Assembly: GCF_030464885.1 (NCBI RefSeq)
Contig: NZ_JALPRJ010000019.1
Location: 62,001 to 126,000, forward strand
Direction of reading: 5' to 3'
Source of the DNA: Caballeronia sp. SEWSISQ10-4 2
GTDB taxonomy: Bacteria > Pseudomonadota > Gammaproteobacteria > Burkholderiales > Burkholderiaceae
DNA length: 64,000 nt
In this document: piece after piece, positions 19,393-28,174 of the stretch
How the letters are laid out: every line of letters begins with the position of its first letter
Position numbering within the stretch: the stretch's first letter is position 1
The notes under the pieces: model-generated
What the model was told of the DNA's origin: nothing
Seen by the model: only the letters and a program-made list of their open reading frames with translations
Databases searched by the model: none
Program-made: the position numbers and the translations under genes

Positions 19393-20268
19393 ATGATCCG
19401 TAAGGTGATGGTGTCGGTTGCGGTCCTGGCTAGCGGGCTGCTAAGCCATGCTGCCGCGGCGGATGAAAACGCCGTAAACGTGCTGTATGCCGGCTCGCTC
19501 GTCAATTTGATGGAGCGTAGCGTCGGCCCCGCTTTCGAAAAAGAAACCGGCTTGCATTTCCAGGGTTATGCGGCGGGATCGAACAAGATCGCCAACGAGA
19601 TCAAAGGGAAGTTGCGGCGCGGCGATGTGTTCATCAGCGCGAGCCCGAAAGTCAATACGGGCTTGATGGGCGCGGCCAACGGCGACCATGTCACGTGGTA
19701 TGTCACCTTCGCCGAATCTCCGCTGATGATCGGCTATAACCCGCGCAGCAAATTTGCCGCTGACTTCAAGACGAAGCGCTGGGATAAGGTCTTGCAGGAG
19801 CCGGGTATTCGCATCGGCCGGACCGATCCCAAGCTGGACCCGAAAGGCGCGTTCACAGTCGAGATGGTGACCAAGGCGGCCGACCTTTATCACCAGCCGG
19901 ATCTGGTTGAAAAGACCTTGGGCGCTGCCGAAAATCCGGATCAGGTCTTGCCTGAAGAAACCCTGGTAGGACGTTTGCAATCCGGGCAACTCGACGCTGG
20001 CTTTTTCTATTCGACAGAGACCTCCGACCTGAAGATTCCATCGATTCGCCCCGCGCCAGAATTGCAAGCCAAGGCAAGCTACACGCTCACCATTCTTGGC
20101 GATGCAGCGAACTCGCCGGGTGCAACACGCTTCGTCGACTTCCTGCTTAGCGCAAAGGGTCGCGAACTGCTCAAGGAACATGGTGTCGATGTAATCAAAC
20201 CCGCGATCACCGGTAACGCCCAGGCGGTGCCGCCGTCCCTCCAGGCTGTGATCGACGCTACTCGATGA
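19393..20268 (+). CDS. modA: molybdate/tungstate ABC transporter substrate-binding protein
   Basis: The 291-residue protein has a Sec signal peptide (about 1-22, ending HAAAA) and a type II periplasmic-binding fold with VNVLYAGSLVNLMERSVGP, FQGYAAGSNKIANEIKG and RGDVFISASPKVN. These strings are closer to the WtpA/TupA-like branch than to classical E. coli ModA. It would deliver molybdate or tungstate to the transporter encoded immediately downstream (four-base overlap). The ATG at 19393 is preferred because GGAG lies upstream and a signal peptide follows; an upstream frame to 19246 adds an unlikely leader. Confidence 0.85.
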   Translation: MIRKVMVSVAVLASGLLSHAAAADENAVNVLYAGSLVNLMERSVGPAFEKETGLHFQGYAAGSNKIANEIKGKLRRGDVFISASPKVNTGLMGAANGDHVTWYVTFAESPLMIGYNPRSKFAADFKTKRWDKVLQEPGIRIGRTDPKLDPKGAFTVEMVTKAADLYHQPDLVEKTLGAAENPDQVLPEETLVGRLQSGQLDAGFFYSTETSDLKIPSIRPAPELQAKASYTLTILGDAANSPGATRFVDFLLSAKGRELLKEHGVDVIKPAITGNAQAVPPSLQAVIDATR

Positions 20269-22094
20269 AACGGACCGCTGCGCGACCGTTGCTGTGGCTC
20301 GCAGCGTTGCTCGCAATCTACTTGTGCGCCCCGTTCGTCGCGAGCATTCCGCAAGTGGGCGCGGCGGACTGGCACGGGGTCGACTGGACTACAACGCTGT
20401 CGGCGGTGGCCGTGTCGGCGGGCAGCGCAAGTGTCGCGTCGCTCGTCATTTTGTTGGGCGGCGTGCCGCTGGGTTATCTGCTCGCCCGGTCGAATTCGCG
20501 CAAGGCGGCGTTGCTCGGCTTTGTCGTGCAATTGCCGCTCGCCTTGCCGCCGCTGACGAGCGGCGTATTGCTGCTGTTTCTTCTTGGTCCCTATAGCTGG
20601 GTCGGACAACTGACCGGCGGCGCGCTGACCGACTCGTTCGCCGGCATCGTGCTGGCTGAAACGTTCGTCGCGGCGCCGTTCCTGATCATCGCTGCGCGCT
20701 CCGCATTCGCTGCCGTCGATCCGATGTTCGAAGACGTGGCCGCTACGCTGGGCCACCATGCCGGCAGCCGGTTCTTTTGCGTCAGCCTGCCCGTTGCATG
20801 GCCTGCGATCAGCGCCGGGCTGGCGCTGGCATGGCTGCGCGCATTCGGTGAATTCGGCGCCACGGTGATGGTCGCGTACCACCCCTACTCGTTGCCGGTC
20901 TATACCTACGTCGTGTTCGGCGGCCAGGGGTTGCCGGCAATGATGCCCTTGCTGCTGCCCACGCTCGCCATCGCCATAGCTTGTGCGGCGCTGTCAATTT
21001 ATAGCCGCAGCGGGCGTGCTTCATCAAGCACGGAACTCGTCAATGGAGATGATACCGACGACGACATCCACGCGGCTCCGGTCCTGGAGGAGGATGACCG
21101 TCGCCTGAGCATCGCGTTGAAAAAGAACCTGGGCGGTTTCGATCTCGACATCGAATGGGCACCGCAAACACGGCGTCTTGCAATCATCGGCACGTCAGGG
21201 TCGGGCAAGTCGCTGACTTTGCGCCTGATCGCCGGGCTTGAGACAGGACAGACGGCTACCGTATTGGTTGGGGCGACCCGGCTTGACGATCTGCCTCCAG
21301 AGGACCGCAGGATCGGTTACATGCCGCAGGACTACGGTTTGTTCCCACATATGACGGTCGCCCGGCAACTGGCGTTTCCGCTGAACGCGGATGCTGCCAG
21401 CGCGCGCTTATGGGTCGATCAACTCGGCCTCTCCACGCTGCTTGGCCGCTTGCCACGGGAGCTCTCGTTCGGTCAGCGCCAGCGCGTGGCGCTCGCTCGC
21501 GCACTCACGCAGCATAGCCAGTTGCTGCTCTTCGACGAACCGTTCGCCGCACTCGACACACCGCGCCGTCGTCGTCTTCAGCAATCGCTGCGCGCGTTGC
21601 AGCGTGAGATATCGGCGGTCACGGTGATCGTCACGCATGATCCCGATGAAGCCGCGCTTCTCGCCGACGAAGTCTTGCTCATCGAGCATGGCCGTGTGCT
21701 TCAGGCGGGGCCGGTCAACGAGGTATTCGAACGCCCCGCCTCAATGCGTGTTGCGCAATTGCTTGGCTTGCACAATGTCGGGCAAGGCCGAGTAGTCGAT
21801 GCAAACAGGGTCAAACTGGGCGGAGAGTTATGTTTGACGGCAGCGGGGAATGTTGAACGTTCCATAGGACAAACCGTGATGTGGCGGTTGCCGGCGCTTG
21901 CGATCACGCCATCCGATGAGGGTCTGTTCGAGGGCATGGTGGAAGGTATTGAATTGCGGCGCGGGGAGCGTTATGCGCGGCTGAAAATCCTCGGCCTAAC
22001 GTTCGATATTCCCAGTGACGACCCACGTCTTAAGACTGACACGTCGCACCGGTTTTCCATCGACGCGAATAAATTAACTATCTGGACCATTTGA
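20265..22094 (+). CDS. fused molybdate-type ABC transporter permease-ATPase (ModB-ModC)
   Basis: The 609-residue protein joins two normally separate subunits. Residues 1-about 245 are a membrane permease with the EAA-like loop EDVAATLGHHAGSRFFCVSL. Residues about 280-490 are an ABC ATPase with GTSGSGKS (Walker A), the signature variant LSFGQRQRVALARAL, and LLLFDEP (Walker B). A TOBE-like tail follows. An acidic linker (NGDDTDDDIHA) joins the halves. The start overlaps the substrate-binding gene by four bases. Substrate specificity is inferred from the neighbouring di-Mop protein. A hairpin terminator follows. Confidence 0.9.
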   Translation: MKRTAARPLLWLAALLAIYLCAPFVASIPQVGAADWHGVDWTTTLSAVAVSAGSASVASLVILLGGVPLGYLLARSNSRKAALLGFVVQLPLALPPLTSGVLLLFLLGPYSWVGQLTGGALTDSFAGIVLAETFVAAPFLIIAARSAFAAVDPMFEDVAATLGHHAGSRFFCVSLPVAWPAISAGLALAWLRAFGEFGATVMVAYHPYSLPVYTYVVFGGQGLPAMMPLLLPTLAIAIACAALSIYSRSGRASSSTELVNGDDTDDDIHAAPVLEEDDRRLSIALKKNLGGFDLDIEWAPQTRRLAIIGTSGSGKSLTLRLIAGLETGQTATVLVGATRLDDLPPEDRRIGYMPQDYGLFPHMTVARQLAFPLNADAASARLWVDQLGLSTLLGRLPRELSFGQRQRVALARALTQHSQLLLFDEPFAALDTPRRRRLQQSLRALQREISAVTVIVTHDPDEAALLADEVLLIEHGRVLQAGPVNEVFERPASMRVAQLLGLHNVGQGRVVDANRVKLGGELCLTAAGNVERSIGQTVMWRLPALAITPSDEGLFEGMVEGIELRRGERYARLKILGLTFDIPSDDPRLKTDTSHRFSIDANKLTIWTI

Positions 22095-22130
22095 GGGGTC
22101 GCGACGAAAACCACCTCTCCGGGCACAAAC

Positions 22131-22158
22131 GAAAAAGCCGTCTTGCGACAGCTTTTTC
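22131..22158. terminator. bidirectional hairpin terminator
   Basis: GAAAAAGC and GCTTTTTC form the outer stem and GTC/GAC extend it around a small loop. The A-run on one side and T-run on the other allow it to stop both the transporter transcript and the convergent response-regulator transcript. Confidence 0.8.
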
Positions 22159-22185
22159 AGTCTTGAACGGTACGCATGCCACACA

Positions 22186-22800
22186 TCATGCAGTGGCTTC
22201 TTCTTGCATATGTGCTTCAACCGCACTGTCGCCATACAAGTGCAACAGGCGATAACCGCTCTTATACACGGGTTGCAAGCGAAAGTGGTTGATCGGCTCG
22301 ATGGTCAGTGCAAGCCTCAAGCGTGAGACATGGCTGTCGATGGTTCGCGTGGTCTCACGAAACTCGCGTCCCCAGACCATTGCTAAGATGTGATCGCGCG
22401 ACAAGACCCGGCCAATGTTCGAGAAAAACAGGAGCGCCAGCCGGAACTGCGTGCCGCTCAGTTGCACGGGTTGGCCGCGTACCGTCACGCTCTGCTGCCG
22501 CGAATCGAAGCGATATGGACCCAGCTCAGTGATAGCGGCGGTGTTCGCCGGATAGGCGCGCCACAACAACGCGGCCACGCGTGCGCCAAACTCGCCGGAG
22601 CGCATCGACTTGAGCAGATCGAGCCCGGACAAACCGGCGGAGTGCCAGTCGAGAACCAGCATGTCGACAGTGGAACGGGACAGCGATTTCGACATCGATA
22701 AACCGTCGCTGAAGGGAATGCAGACATGGCCAAGCCGTTCGATGATTTCGCCGATGACGAAACGATGCTGGGGATCGGATTGAAGAATTGCGACGCGCAT
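22186..22800 (-). CDS. OmpR-type response regulator with shortened receiver
   Basis: The 204-residue protein begins as a CheY-like receiver (MRVAILQSDP, with VDMLVLDWHSAGLSGLDLL; Asp51 is the expected phosphorylation site) and ends as an OmpR-type winged helix (about 92-188: VQLSGTQFRLALLFFSN, TIDSHVSRLR, YKSGYRLL). The receiver jumps from KSMRSG (about 69) directly to EFGARVAALLWRAY, the linker normally found after alpha 5. The segment with beta 4, alpha 4 and beta 5, including the conserved Thr/Ser and Lys, is missing in frame. No kinase gene is adjacent. It may act without normal phosphorylation. It is divergent from an exporter gene. Confidence 0.85.
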   Translation of the reverse strand: MRVAILQSDPQHRFVIGEIIERLGHVCIPFSDGLSMSKSLSRSTVDMLVLDWHSAGLSGLDLLKSMRSGEFGARVAALLWRAYPANTAAITELGPYRFDSRQQSVTVRGQPVQLSGTQFRLALLFFSNIGRVLSRDHILAMVWGREFRETTRTIDSHVSRLRLALTIEPINHFRLQPVYKSGYRLLHLYGDSAVEAHMQEEATA

Positions 22801-23135
22801 GATAACGGGACCGGTGAACCTGCAAACGGTGACTTCGGGGCGTATTGCGAGACGTCATTGAAGGCACCAAAGAAGGTCTCATGACGCTTCACGAGACCAC
22901 TTGATACGCGCGAATTCTCCAGAGCGACACTCACTTGATCCATCGGAAAACTCTTAAATACGTTCTCCACACCGTCACAAATGCTTTCAATTTGTCGCGC
23001 GAAGTCACTGTGTGTGCCGACACGTGGCGGAACCGGACCATTTCAGATAGGCGTTGTAGGGCCGCTCTCCGCGGTGCATGCATATTTCACGAAGCACGGA
23101 AACGTCGAACGGTTCGTGTCGATAAGCTGGTCTTC
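22801..23135. other. divergent intergenic region, no gene seen
   Basis: This 335-base gap separates the response-regulator gene from the divergent exporter gene and must hold both promoters. I see no convincing coding sequence, RNA or strong palindrome in it. Confidence 0.5.
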
Positions 23136-24596
23136 ATGAACTCGAACCTTTCCTCCTCACGCGCCGGACTGAGTACACGTCAGACGCTGATCGTCACCAC
23201 GGCCAGCATGGGTTTCGTGGTCTCTCAACTCGATGTCACCATCGTCAACGTGGCGCTCGCGAGCATCGGGCGCGACCTGCACGCAAGCGTGGCCGGCCTG
23301 CAGTGGACGGTGGACGCCTACGCGCTCGCATTCGCCGCGCTGATGCTCTCGGCGGGCGTGCTCGGCGACCGCTTCGGCGCGCGGCGCTTGTTCGTTGCGG
23401 GCTTGGTTCTGTTCGCGCTCGCGTCCGCTGCTTGCGGCTTTGCAATGGATGCGACACAACTGGTCGCGGCGCGCGCATTGCAGGGCATTGGCGCCGCCGC
23501 GATGCTGCCCAACTCCCTGGTGCTGCTCAACCAGTCCTGCGGCCATGACGACGGGCTGCGGGCGCGTGCCGTGGGCTTGTGGACGGCAGCGGGCGCGGTG
23601 TCGATTGCCGCGGGGCCGATCGTCGGTGGCCTGCTGATTGCGGCGTTCGGCTGGCGCAGCATCTTCTGGGTCAACGTGCCGTTATGCGTGGCGGGCATCG
23701 TGGCAACATACTTATGGATCGTCGATAAAAAACCGGAGAAAAAAGCACGCGGTATCGACTTGCCCAGGCAGGCACTCGCGACCATTGCACTGACCGCCTT
23801 CGTGGGCGCCATGATCGAACTCCGGCCGCTGGGACTGATGCATCCACTGGTCATCGGCGGGATTGTCGCGGCGCTTCTGGCAGCATCGGGATTCGTGCTG
23901 ATCGAGCGGCGCGCGTCCGCGCCCATACTTCCGCCCGCGCTGTTTCGTAATCGCACGTTCAATTCGGCTATCGTGTTCGGAATCTGCGTGAATCTTACGT
24001 ACTACGGAATGGTGTTCGTGCTGAGCCTGTACTTGCAGCGCGTGCTTGGCCATACGCCGCTGGAAGCCGGACTAGCTTTCCTGCCGCTCACGGGGGGTTT
24101 CCTGTTGTCGAACCTGGCTAGCGGAGTCGTCGTTGCGCGCTTCGGCTCACGTTTGCCGATGATCGTCGGCGCATTGGTCGATGCAGCAGGTTTTGCCGCG
24201 CTGCTGTTCGTCAATGCGTCTACGCCTGTAGTCGCGTTGCTGTTGCCCTTCCTGTTGATCCCGACCGGCATGGGACTCGGCGTTCCCGCGATGACAACCG
24301 CCGTATTGGGCACCGTTGACCCTGAACGCGCAGGCACGGCGTCGGCGGTGCTGAACACCGCGCGGCAAGCGGCCGGTGCGATCGGTGTCGCTGCGTTCGG
24401 CGCGCTGGCAAGTCACGCGGCGGGTGGGGACAGCGCGCAGATCGTGACGGGCGTGAAAGCGTCGGCGGGGGTATCGGTGGCGTTGCTGTTGTTCGCAGCG
24501 GTGATGGCGCGACGGGTGGTCGAGAGCAAGCGGGCAAAGGGAGATAACGCGCGTAAGCCGGTTTCAGTTGAGTGCAGCAAGGGGACACAGCACTGA
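23136..24596 (+). CDS. DHA2-family MFS drug exporter (EmrB/QacA type)
   Basis: The 486-residue protein has about 14 hydrophobic segments. Helix 1 shows VVSQLDVTIVNVALASIG, the D-containing DHA2 signature, then LQWTVDAYALAFAALML, GVLGDRFGARR (motif A) and RALQGIGAAAMLPNSL (motif B/C region). Such proteins export drugs or toxic metabolites using the proton gradient. The ATG at 23136 is chosen because the family signature begins about 30 residues later; the open frame upstream has no family similarity. The divergent response regulator could control it. Substrate unknown. Confidence 0.88.
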   Translation: MNSNLSSSRAGLSTRQTLIVTTASMGFVVSQLDVTIVNVALASIGRDLHASVAGLQWTVDAYALAFAALMLSAGVLGDRFGARRLFVAGLVLFALASAACGFAMDATQLVAARALQGIGAAAMLPNSLVLLNQSCGHDDGLRARAVGLWTAAGAVSIAAGPIVGGLLIAAFGWRSIFWVNVPLCVAGIVATYLWIVDKKPEKKARGIDLPRQALATIALTAFVGAMIELRPLGLMHPLVIGGIVAALLAASGFVLIERRASAPILPPALFRNRTFNSAIVFGICVNLTYYGMVFVLSLYLQRVLGHTPLEAGLAFLPLTGGFLLSNLASGVVVARFGSRLPMIVGALVDAAGFAALLFVNASTPVVALLLPFLLIPTGMGLGVPAMTTAVLGTVDPERAGTASAVLNTARQAAGAIGVAAFGALASHAAGGDSAQIVTGVKASAGVSVALLLFAAVMARRVVESKRAKGDNARKPVSVECSKGTQH

Positions 24597-24695
24597 GATC
24601 ATGGAGCGTGTCAGGAACGCTCGTTGCATGACTATTGATAGTCGCGTCTTTGAATCTGACGTTGCCTGAAATTGCCTGAGGCTGAGGCTGTTAAC

Positions 24696-24725
24696 CACTA
24701 GAAACCCACTAGAAATCACTAGAAA
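24696..24725 (+). repeat. three CACTAGAAA repeats
   Basis: CACTAGAAA occurs at 24696-24704, 24707-24715 and 24717-24725, about one helical turn apart, just ahead of a terminator. No function is evident; the regular spacing could reflect binding of a protein or simple slippage. Confidence 0.6.
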
Positions 24726-24762
24726 AAATGCCCGCCTGCTTTAACCCGGGCGGGCATTTTTT
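24723..24762. terminator. strong bidirectional intrinsic terminator
   Basis: AAAAAATGCCCGCC and GGCGGGCATTTTTT form a perfect 14-bp stem with a 12-base loop. The A and T ends serve both strands: the exporter transcript and the convergent small gene at 24784. Confidence 0.88.
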
Positions 24763-24783
24763 CTGAGAGGGTGCGGTACGAAA

Positions 24784-25056
24784 TCAGAGCGCCGCAATCA
24801 GCACTTCGCCCGTTGCAAGCGCGCGTTCGATCAGCCCTTCCTGTTGCGCCTTGCGCACTGCATTGGCGACAAAAGTTTCCGGTGCTTCGATCTCAGCCTT
24901 GATCGCGCCGATAATCCCCGACGCCTCGACAATCACAAGCGACTTCGCCGAATCTGCGCGGCTGATGATGACACGTTGCGGACTGCCGCCGTCTGCGATG
25001 CTTGCGCAGAACTGCACCGGCTTGCCGTCGATGGTTTGCTCGAAAGTTTGAATCAT
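24784..25056 (-). CDS. small hypothetical protein
   Basis: This is a 90-residue protein (MIQTFEQTIDGKPVQFCASI at the start, ATGEVLIAAL at the end) with no transmembrane segment. The alternating pattern with RVIISR and LVIVEAS suggests a small alpha/beta fold. I do not recognise the family. The ATG at 25056 is used; an in-frame TTG lies two codons upstream at 25062. It has its own terminator and is a single-gene unit. Confidence 0.6.
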   Translation of the reverse strand: MIQTFEQTIDGKPVQFCASIADGGSPQRVIISRADSAKSLVIVEASGIIGAIKAEIEAPETFVANAVRKAQQEGLIERALATGEVLIAAL

Positions 25057-25188
25057 CGCCAAGGTTCGCCTGTAGTAGATGAAAGGGAGCTATGGTGCGC
25101 ATAAAACATCGCCCACCATGTTCCCTATTGAGCATCAAGCGCGCCAGAGGTTCAAATTTTGTAGGCCCGGACGAACTCGCAACCGTCC

Positions 25189-25860
25189 TTAGAAACGATA
25201 CGTTACGCCTAACTGAACTACCGGATACCAGCGATACCGATCTACTTGATTGGCGATGTTTTGCTCCTCCTGGTCAATATTCGCCTGCGTCGTGAGCTGG
25301 CTGTAGATGGCCGGCACGGAATAGGAAACGCGGGGACGGCCATAAGCCACGCCAAGGTCGAACATGAAACCAAAACCCTTCGACAGCGGTTTGTGACCAT
25401 AACCCACGCCAAGGTACGGCATCACGCTCGGCAAGCGCACTGTTGCCGACGGCGCAGGGCCAACGGCCGGCACGTAGTCATCGCCGATCTTGTAGTTGCC
25501 GTCCGCGTTGGGAACTGCATGCGCGGTCAGTTTGTCGCCGTTGATCAACGCGCCGCCCGTGACACGAAAACCGCTCGTGGAAAACGGAAACAGGTCAAGG
25601 TAGAGACCGCCTTGCCTCAGGTTCACATGGCCGTCGTATTTGTTGCCGCTGGCCGTGAACGAATGCGACAAGCCGAAGCCCTCCACTTCCGCATGGGCGC
25701 CCACCCATGAGTTGAAGGAATATGCCGCGCCTATGCCCGCGCCCAGCGTCCCGCCCTGCACGTAAACCTCCTGTGCGTGGGCTACATCCGTTGCCAGCAA
25801 CGCGATCATTGCGGCCGTTGCCGCGCTCAAGACAGTGTTCACTGCACCCCTCTCCGTCAT
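25189..25860 (-). CDS. outer-membrane beta-barrel protein with signal peptide
   Basis: The 223-residue protein has a signal peptide ending AHAQ, alternating amphipathic strands rich in Gly and aromatics, and the typical barrel terminus VQLGVTYRF with C-terminal Phe. VMPYLGVGYGHKPLSKGFGF is a further barrel-like segment. It is a small barrel (about 8-10 strands) of unknown function, distinct from the 16-strand porins. A GTG six codons in (25842) has a stronger ribosome-binding site (GGAGAGGGG) than the first ATG and may be the true start. Confidence 0.75.
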   Translation of the reverse strand: MTERGAVNTVLSAATAAMIALLATDVAHAQEVYVQGGTLGAGIGAAYSFNSWVGAHAEVEGFGLSHSFTASGNKYDGHVNLRQGGLYLDLFPFSTSGFRVTGGALINGDKLTAHAVPNADGNYKIGDDYVPAVGPAPSATVRLPSVMPYLGVGYGHKPLSKGFGFMFDLGVAYGRPRVSYSVPAIYSQLTTQANIDQEEQNIANQVDRYRWYPVVQLGVTYRF

Positions 25861-26248
25861 GTCCCGGATCCTTTCCCGTGGCGAGACTTTACGGTTTCGA
25901 TAAACGATTCAATAAAGCGAACAGTGACCGTTTTCGAGCCCAATTCGACGAGCCATAAAAATCGCCGGACCAGTGTACGGACGGGCGTCAGGGCATTCTT
26001 CCGTTAGCTCAAATCGTCTGAAGAGGCGAGGATCGCATCATCGAACTTAATGATCGGATGAATCGATCAACCAATGCGGTGAGCACCATTGAAGGCATCG
26101 CCCCCGATTGGAAAGTAATTTTTGCCGTGCTATGTAAACCGATCAAGAAAAGATACCTCCGCTCCACCCTAAATCTGCGGGTTCGCTTGCCGTTAAGCTC
26201 TAAGACAGCTTCATTCAAAGGAAGCACCAAAAATCAGGCGGAGAGCGC
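25861..26248. other. intergenic region upstream of motA
   Basis: This 388-base gap separates divergent genes. It holds the sigma-28-like motA promoter (26170-26196) near its right end. I see no other gene or RNA in it; short open frames here lack a ribosome-binding site and codon bias. Confidence 0.5.
26170..26196 (+). promoter_or_regulatory. FliA (sigma-28) type promoter for motAB
   Basis: TAAATCTG at 26170-26177, an 11-base spacer, and GCCGTTAA at 26189-26196. Against the known consensus TAAAGTTT-N11-GCCGATAA it matches 5 of 8 and 7 of 8. The -10 element is identical to that before the chemoreceptor at 14301, so the two support each other. It ends 52 bases before the motA ATG. Confidence 0.65.
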
Positions 26249-27118
26249 ATGTTTGTCGTTATTGGCTGGGTCGTGGTCATCGGGTCGGTGATCGGAAGCT
26301 TCATGGGCGTAGGCGGCCATCTGAAGGCGCTGTTCCAGCCCTTCGAACTGCTGTGTATCTTCGGCGGGGCGGTCGGCGCGTTCGTCGTTTCGAATCCACT
26401 CGCTACGCTCAAGAAGACAGTCAAGGTCATGCCGAACGCTTTCAAGACGGGCGGTTATTCGAAGGACAAGTACGTGCAGCTCATCGCGCTGCTATACGAG
26501 CTGCTTCAGAAGGCGCGCAAGGAAGGCATGATGGCGCTGGAAGTGGATGTTGAAGCGCCGGAGAACAGCCCGACATTCAAGAAGTACGAACACGTGCTGA
26601 ACGACCACCATCTGCTGGAATTTATTGTCGACTATCTGCGCATGATGTCGAGCGGCAACATCAACGCGCTCGAGTTGCAGGACCTGATGGACGAAGAGCT
26701 TGAGACGCATCATGCCGAAACGTCATTGGCGGCCGGCGCAATCCAGAAGATGGCCGACGGCCTGCCCGCATTCGGTATTGTCGCGGCCGTGATGGGCGTC
26801 GTGCACACCATGGGCTCGGTCGGCGCCGCGCCCGCCGTACTCGGCGAAATGATCGCGGGCGCGCTGGTCGGCACGTTTCTCGGCATCCTGCTCGCGTATG
26901 GTTTCTTCGGGCCGCTAGCCGATCTGCTGACCGCAAAAGGCCAGGCGGAAGCCAAGCCGTTCCAGTGCGTGAAGTCCGTACTGCTTGCATCGATGAACGG
27001 TTATGCACCGGCCATCGCCGTCGAGTTCGGGCGCAAGGTGCTGTTCACCGCCGATCGTCCGACCTTCAAGGAACTCGACGACGCCGTCCGCGCCACCAAG
27101 CAGCCGAAGTCGGCGTGA
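26249..27118 (+). CDS. motA: flagellar motor stator protein MotA
   Basis: MotA forms the proton-conducting stator with MotB and turns the rotor through contacts with FliG. The 289-residue protein starts MFVVIGWVVVIGSVIGSFMG and shows two N-terminal helices, a large cytoplasmic loop with charged residues (DYLRMMSSGNINALELQDLM), and two C-terminal helices with the conserved PAFGIVAAVMGVVHTMGS and GTFLGILLAYGFFGPLA. Length and layout are normal. It is followed 51 bases later by motB. A sigma-28-like promoter lies upstream. Confidence 0.96.
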   Translation: MFVVIGWVVVIGSVIGSFMGVGGHLKALFQPFELLCIFGGAVGAFVVSNPLATLKKTVKVMPNAFKTGGYSKDKYVQLIALLYELLQKARKEGMMALEVDVEAPENSPTFKKYEHVLNDHHLLEFIVDYLRMMSSGNINALELQDLMDEELETHHAETSLAAGAIQKMADGLPAFGIVAAVMGVVHTMGSVGAAPAVLGEMIAGALVGTFLGILLAYGFFGPLADLLTAKGQAEAKPFQCVKSVLLASMNGYAPAIAVEFGRKVLFTADRPTFKELDDAVRATKQPKSA

Positions 27119-27169
27119 CGAGCCCCAACCACCCGGCGCACATCACGCCGCTTAGTACGAGGTTCGCTC

Positions 27170-28174
27170 ATGGCTGACACCCCGAATCGCGACCCCATGC
27201 AGTCGATCCTGTCGCCAACCGTTGTAGTACGTCGCAAGAAGAAATCCGGCCACGGCGGCGGCCATCATGGCGGTGCATGGAAGATCGCCTACGCCGACTT
27301 CGTCACGGCCATGATGGCGTTCTTCCTGCTCATGTGGCTGCTCGGCTCGACCTCGAAGTACGACAAGCAGGGCATTGAAGACTACTTCAACACCCCCCTC
27401 TCGACGATCTTCGGCGGCAAGGACGGCAGCGGCGCTGCACGCACGAGCGTGATCAATGGCGGCGGCCGCGATCTCTCCAGTTCCCGTCCCGGCGAAGCGA
27501 CCAAGAGCCAGGCTCAGCCGCTGCCGAAGACTCCTGTACGGGCCGCCGCCACCGCGGCAACCGAAGACGATGCGCAGCGCCTGCAGCAACTCAAGCAAAA
27601 GCTCAGCGCGTTGATCGAACACACGCCGGCGCTGCGCGCTTACAAGGATCAGATTCGAATCGACATTACGAGCGAAGGCTTGCGTATCGAGATCGTGGAT
27701 TCGCTCAAGCGCCCCATGTTCGCCTCGGGCAGCGCGAAGCTCGAAGCTTATGTGGTGACCATCCTTTCGCAGATCGGTGCATCGCTGAACGACGTGGACA
27801 ACCGCGTGTCCATCGCGGGGCATACGGACGCCGTGCCCTACTCCGGCGGTGAAGCAGGTTATTCGAACTGGGAGTTGTCGAGCGAACGCGCCAACGCTGC
27901 ACGCCGCGCGTTGATTGCGGGCGGCATGAGCGAAGGTAAGATCTTGCAAGTACGTGGACTGGCCGATGTATTGCCTCTGAACAAAGCAGTCGCCGACGAA
28001 CCGACCAACCGGCGCATCAGCATTCTCGTATTGAACAAGGCCGCCGAACAGGCGTTCTTCACAGACGGCGGCCGTACCGCTGTGGACGAATCACAGCCGG
28101 CAAGCAGCGTGATTCCGGCCGTTATCGAAGAACAAATAGCCAAGCCGCATGGTGCAACGCCCTCAAAAGGCTAA
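27170..28174 (+). CDS. motB: flagellar motor protein MotB
   Basis: MotB anchors the stator to peptidoglycan. The 334-residue protein has a short basic N-terminus, one transmembrane helix with the proton-binding aspartate (AYADFVTAMMAFFLLMWLLG, Asp43), a plug/linker, and a C-terminal OmpA-like domain (VSIAGHTDAVPY, NWELSSERANAARRALI and NRRISILVL). It is co-transcribed with motA. Unlike many Burkholderiales loci, no che genes follow: the next gene is convergent and overlaps its last 12 bases. Confidence 0.96.
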   Translation: MADTPNRDPMQSILSPTVVVRRKKKSGHGGGHHGGAWKIAYADFVTAMMAFFLLMWLLGSTSKYDKQGIEDYFNTPLSTIFGGKDGSGAARTSVINGGGRDLSSSRPGEATKSQAQPLPKTPVRAAATAATEDDAQRLQQLKQKLSALIEHTPALRAYKDQIRIDITSEGLRIEIVDSLKRPMFASGSAKLEAYVVTILSQIGASLNDVDNRVSIAGHTDAVPYSGGEAGYSNWELSSERANAARRALIAGGMSEGKILQVRGLADVLPLNKAVADEPTNRRISILVLNKAAEQAFFTDGGRTAVDESQPASSVIPAVIEEQIAKPHGATPSKG

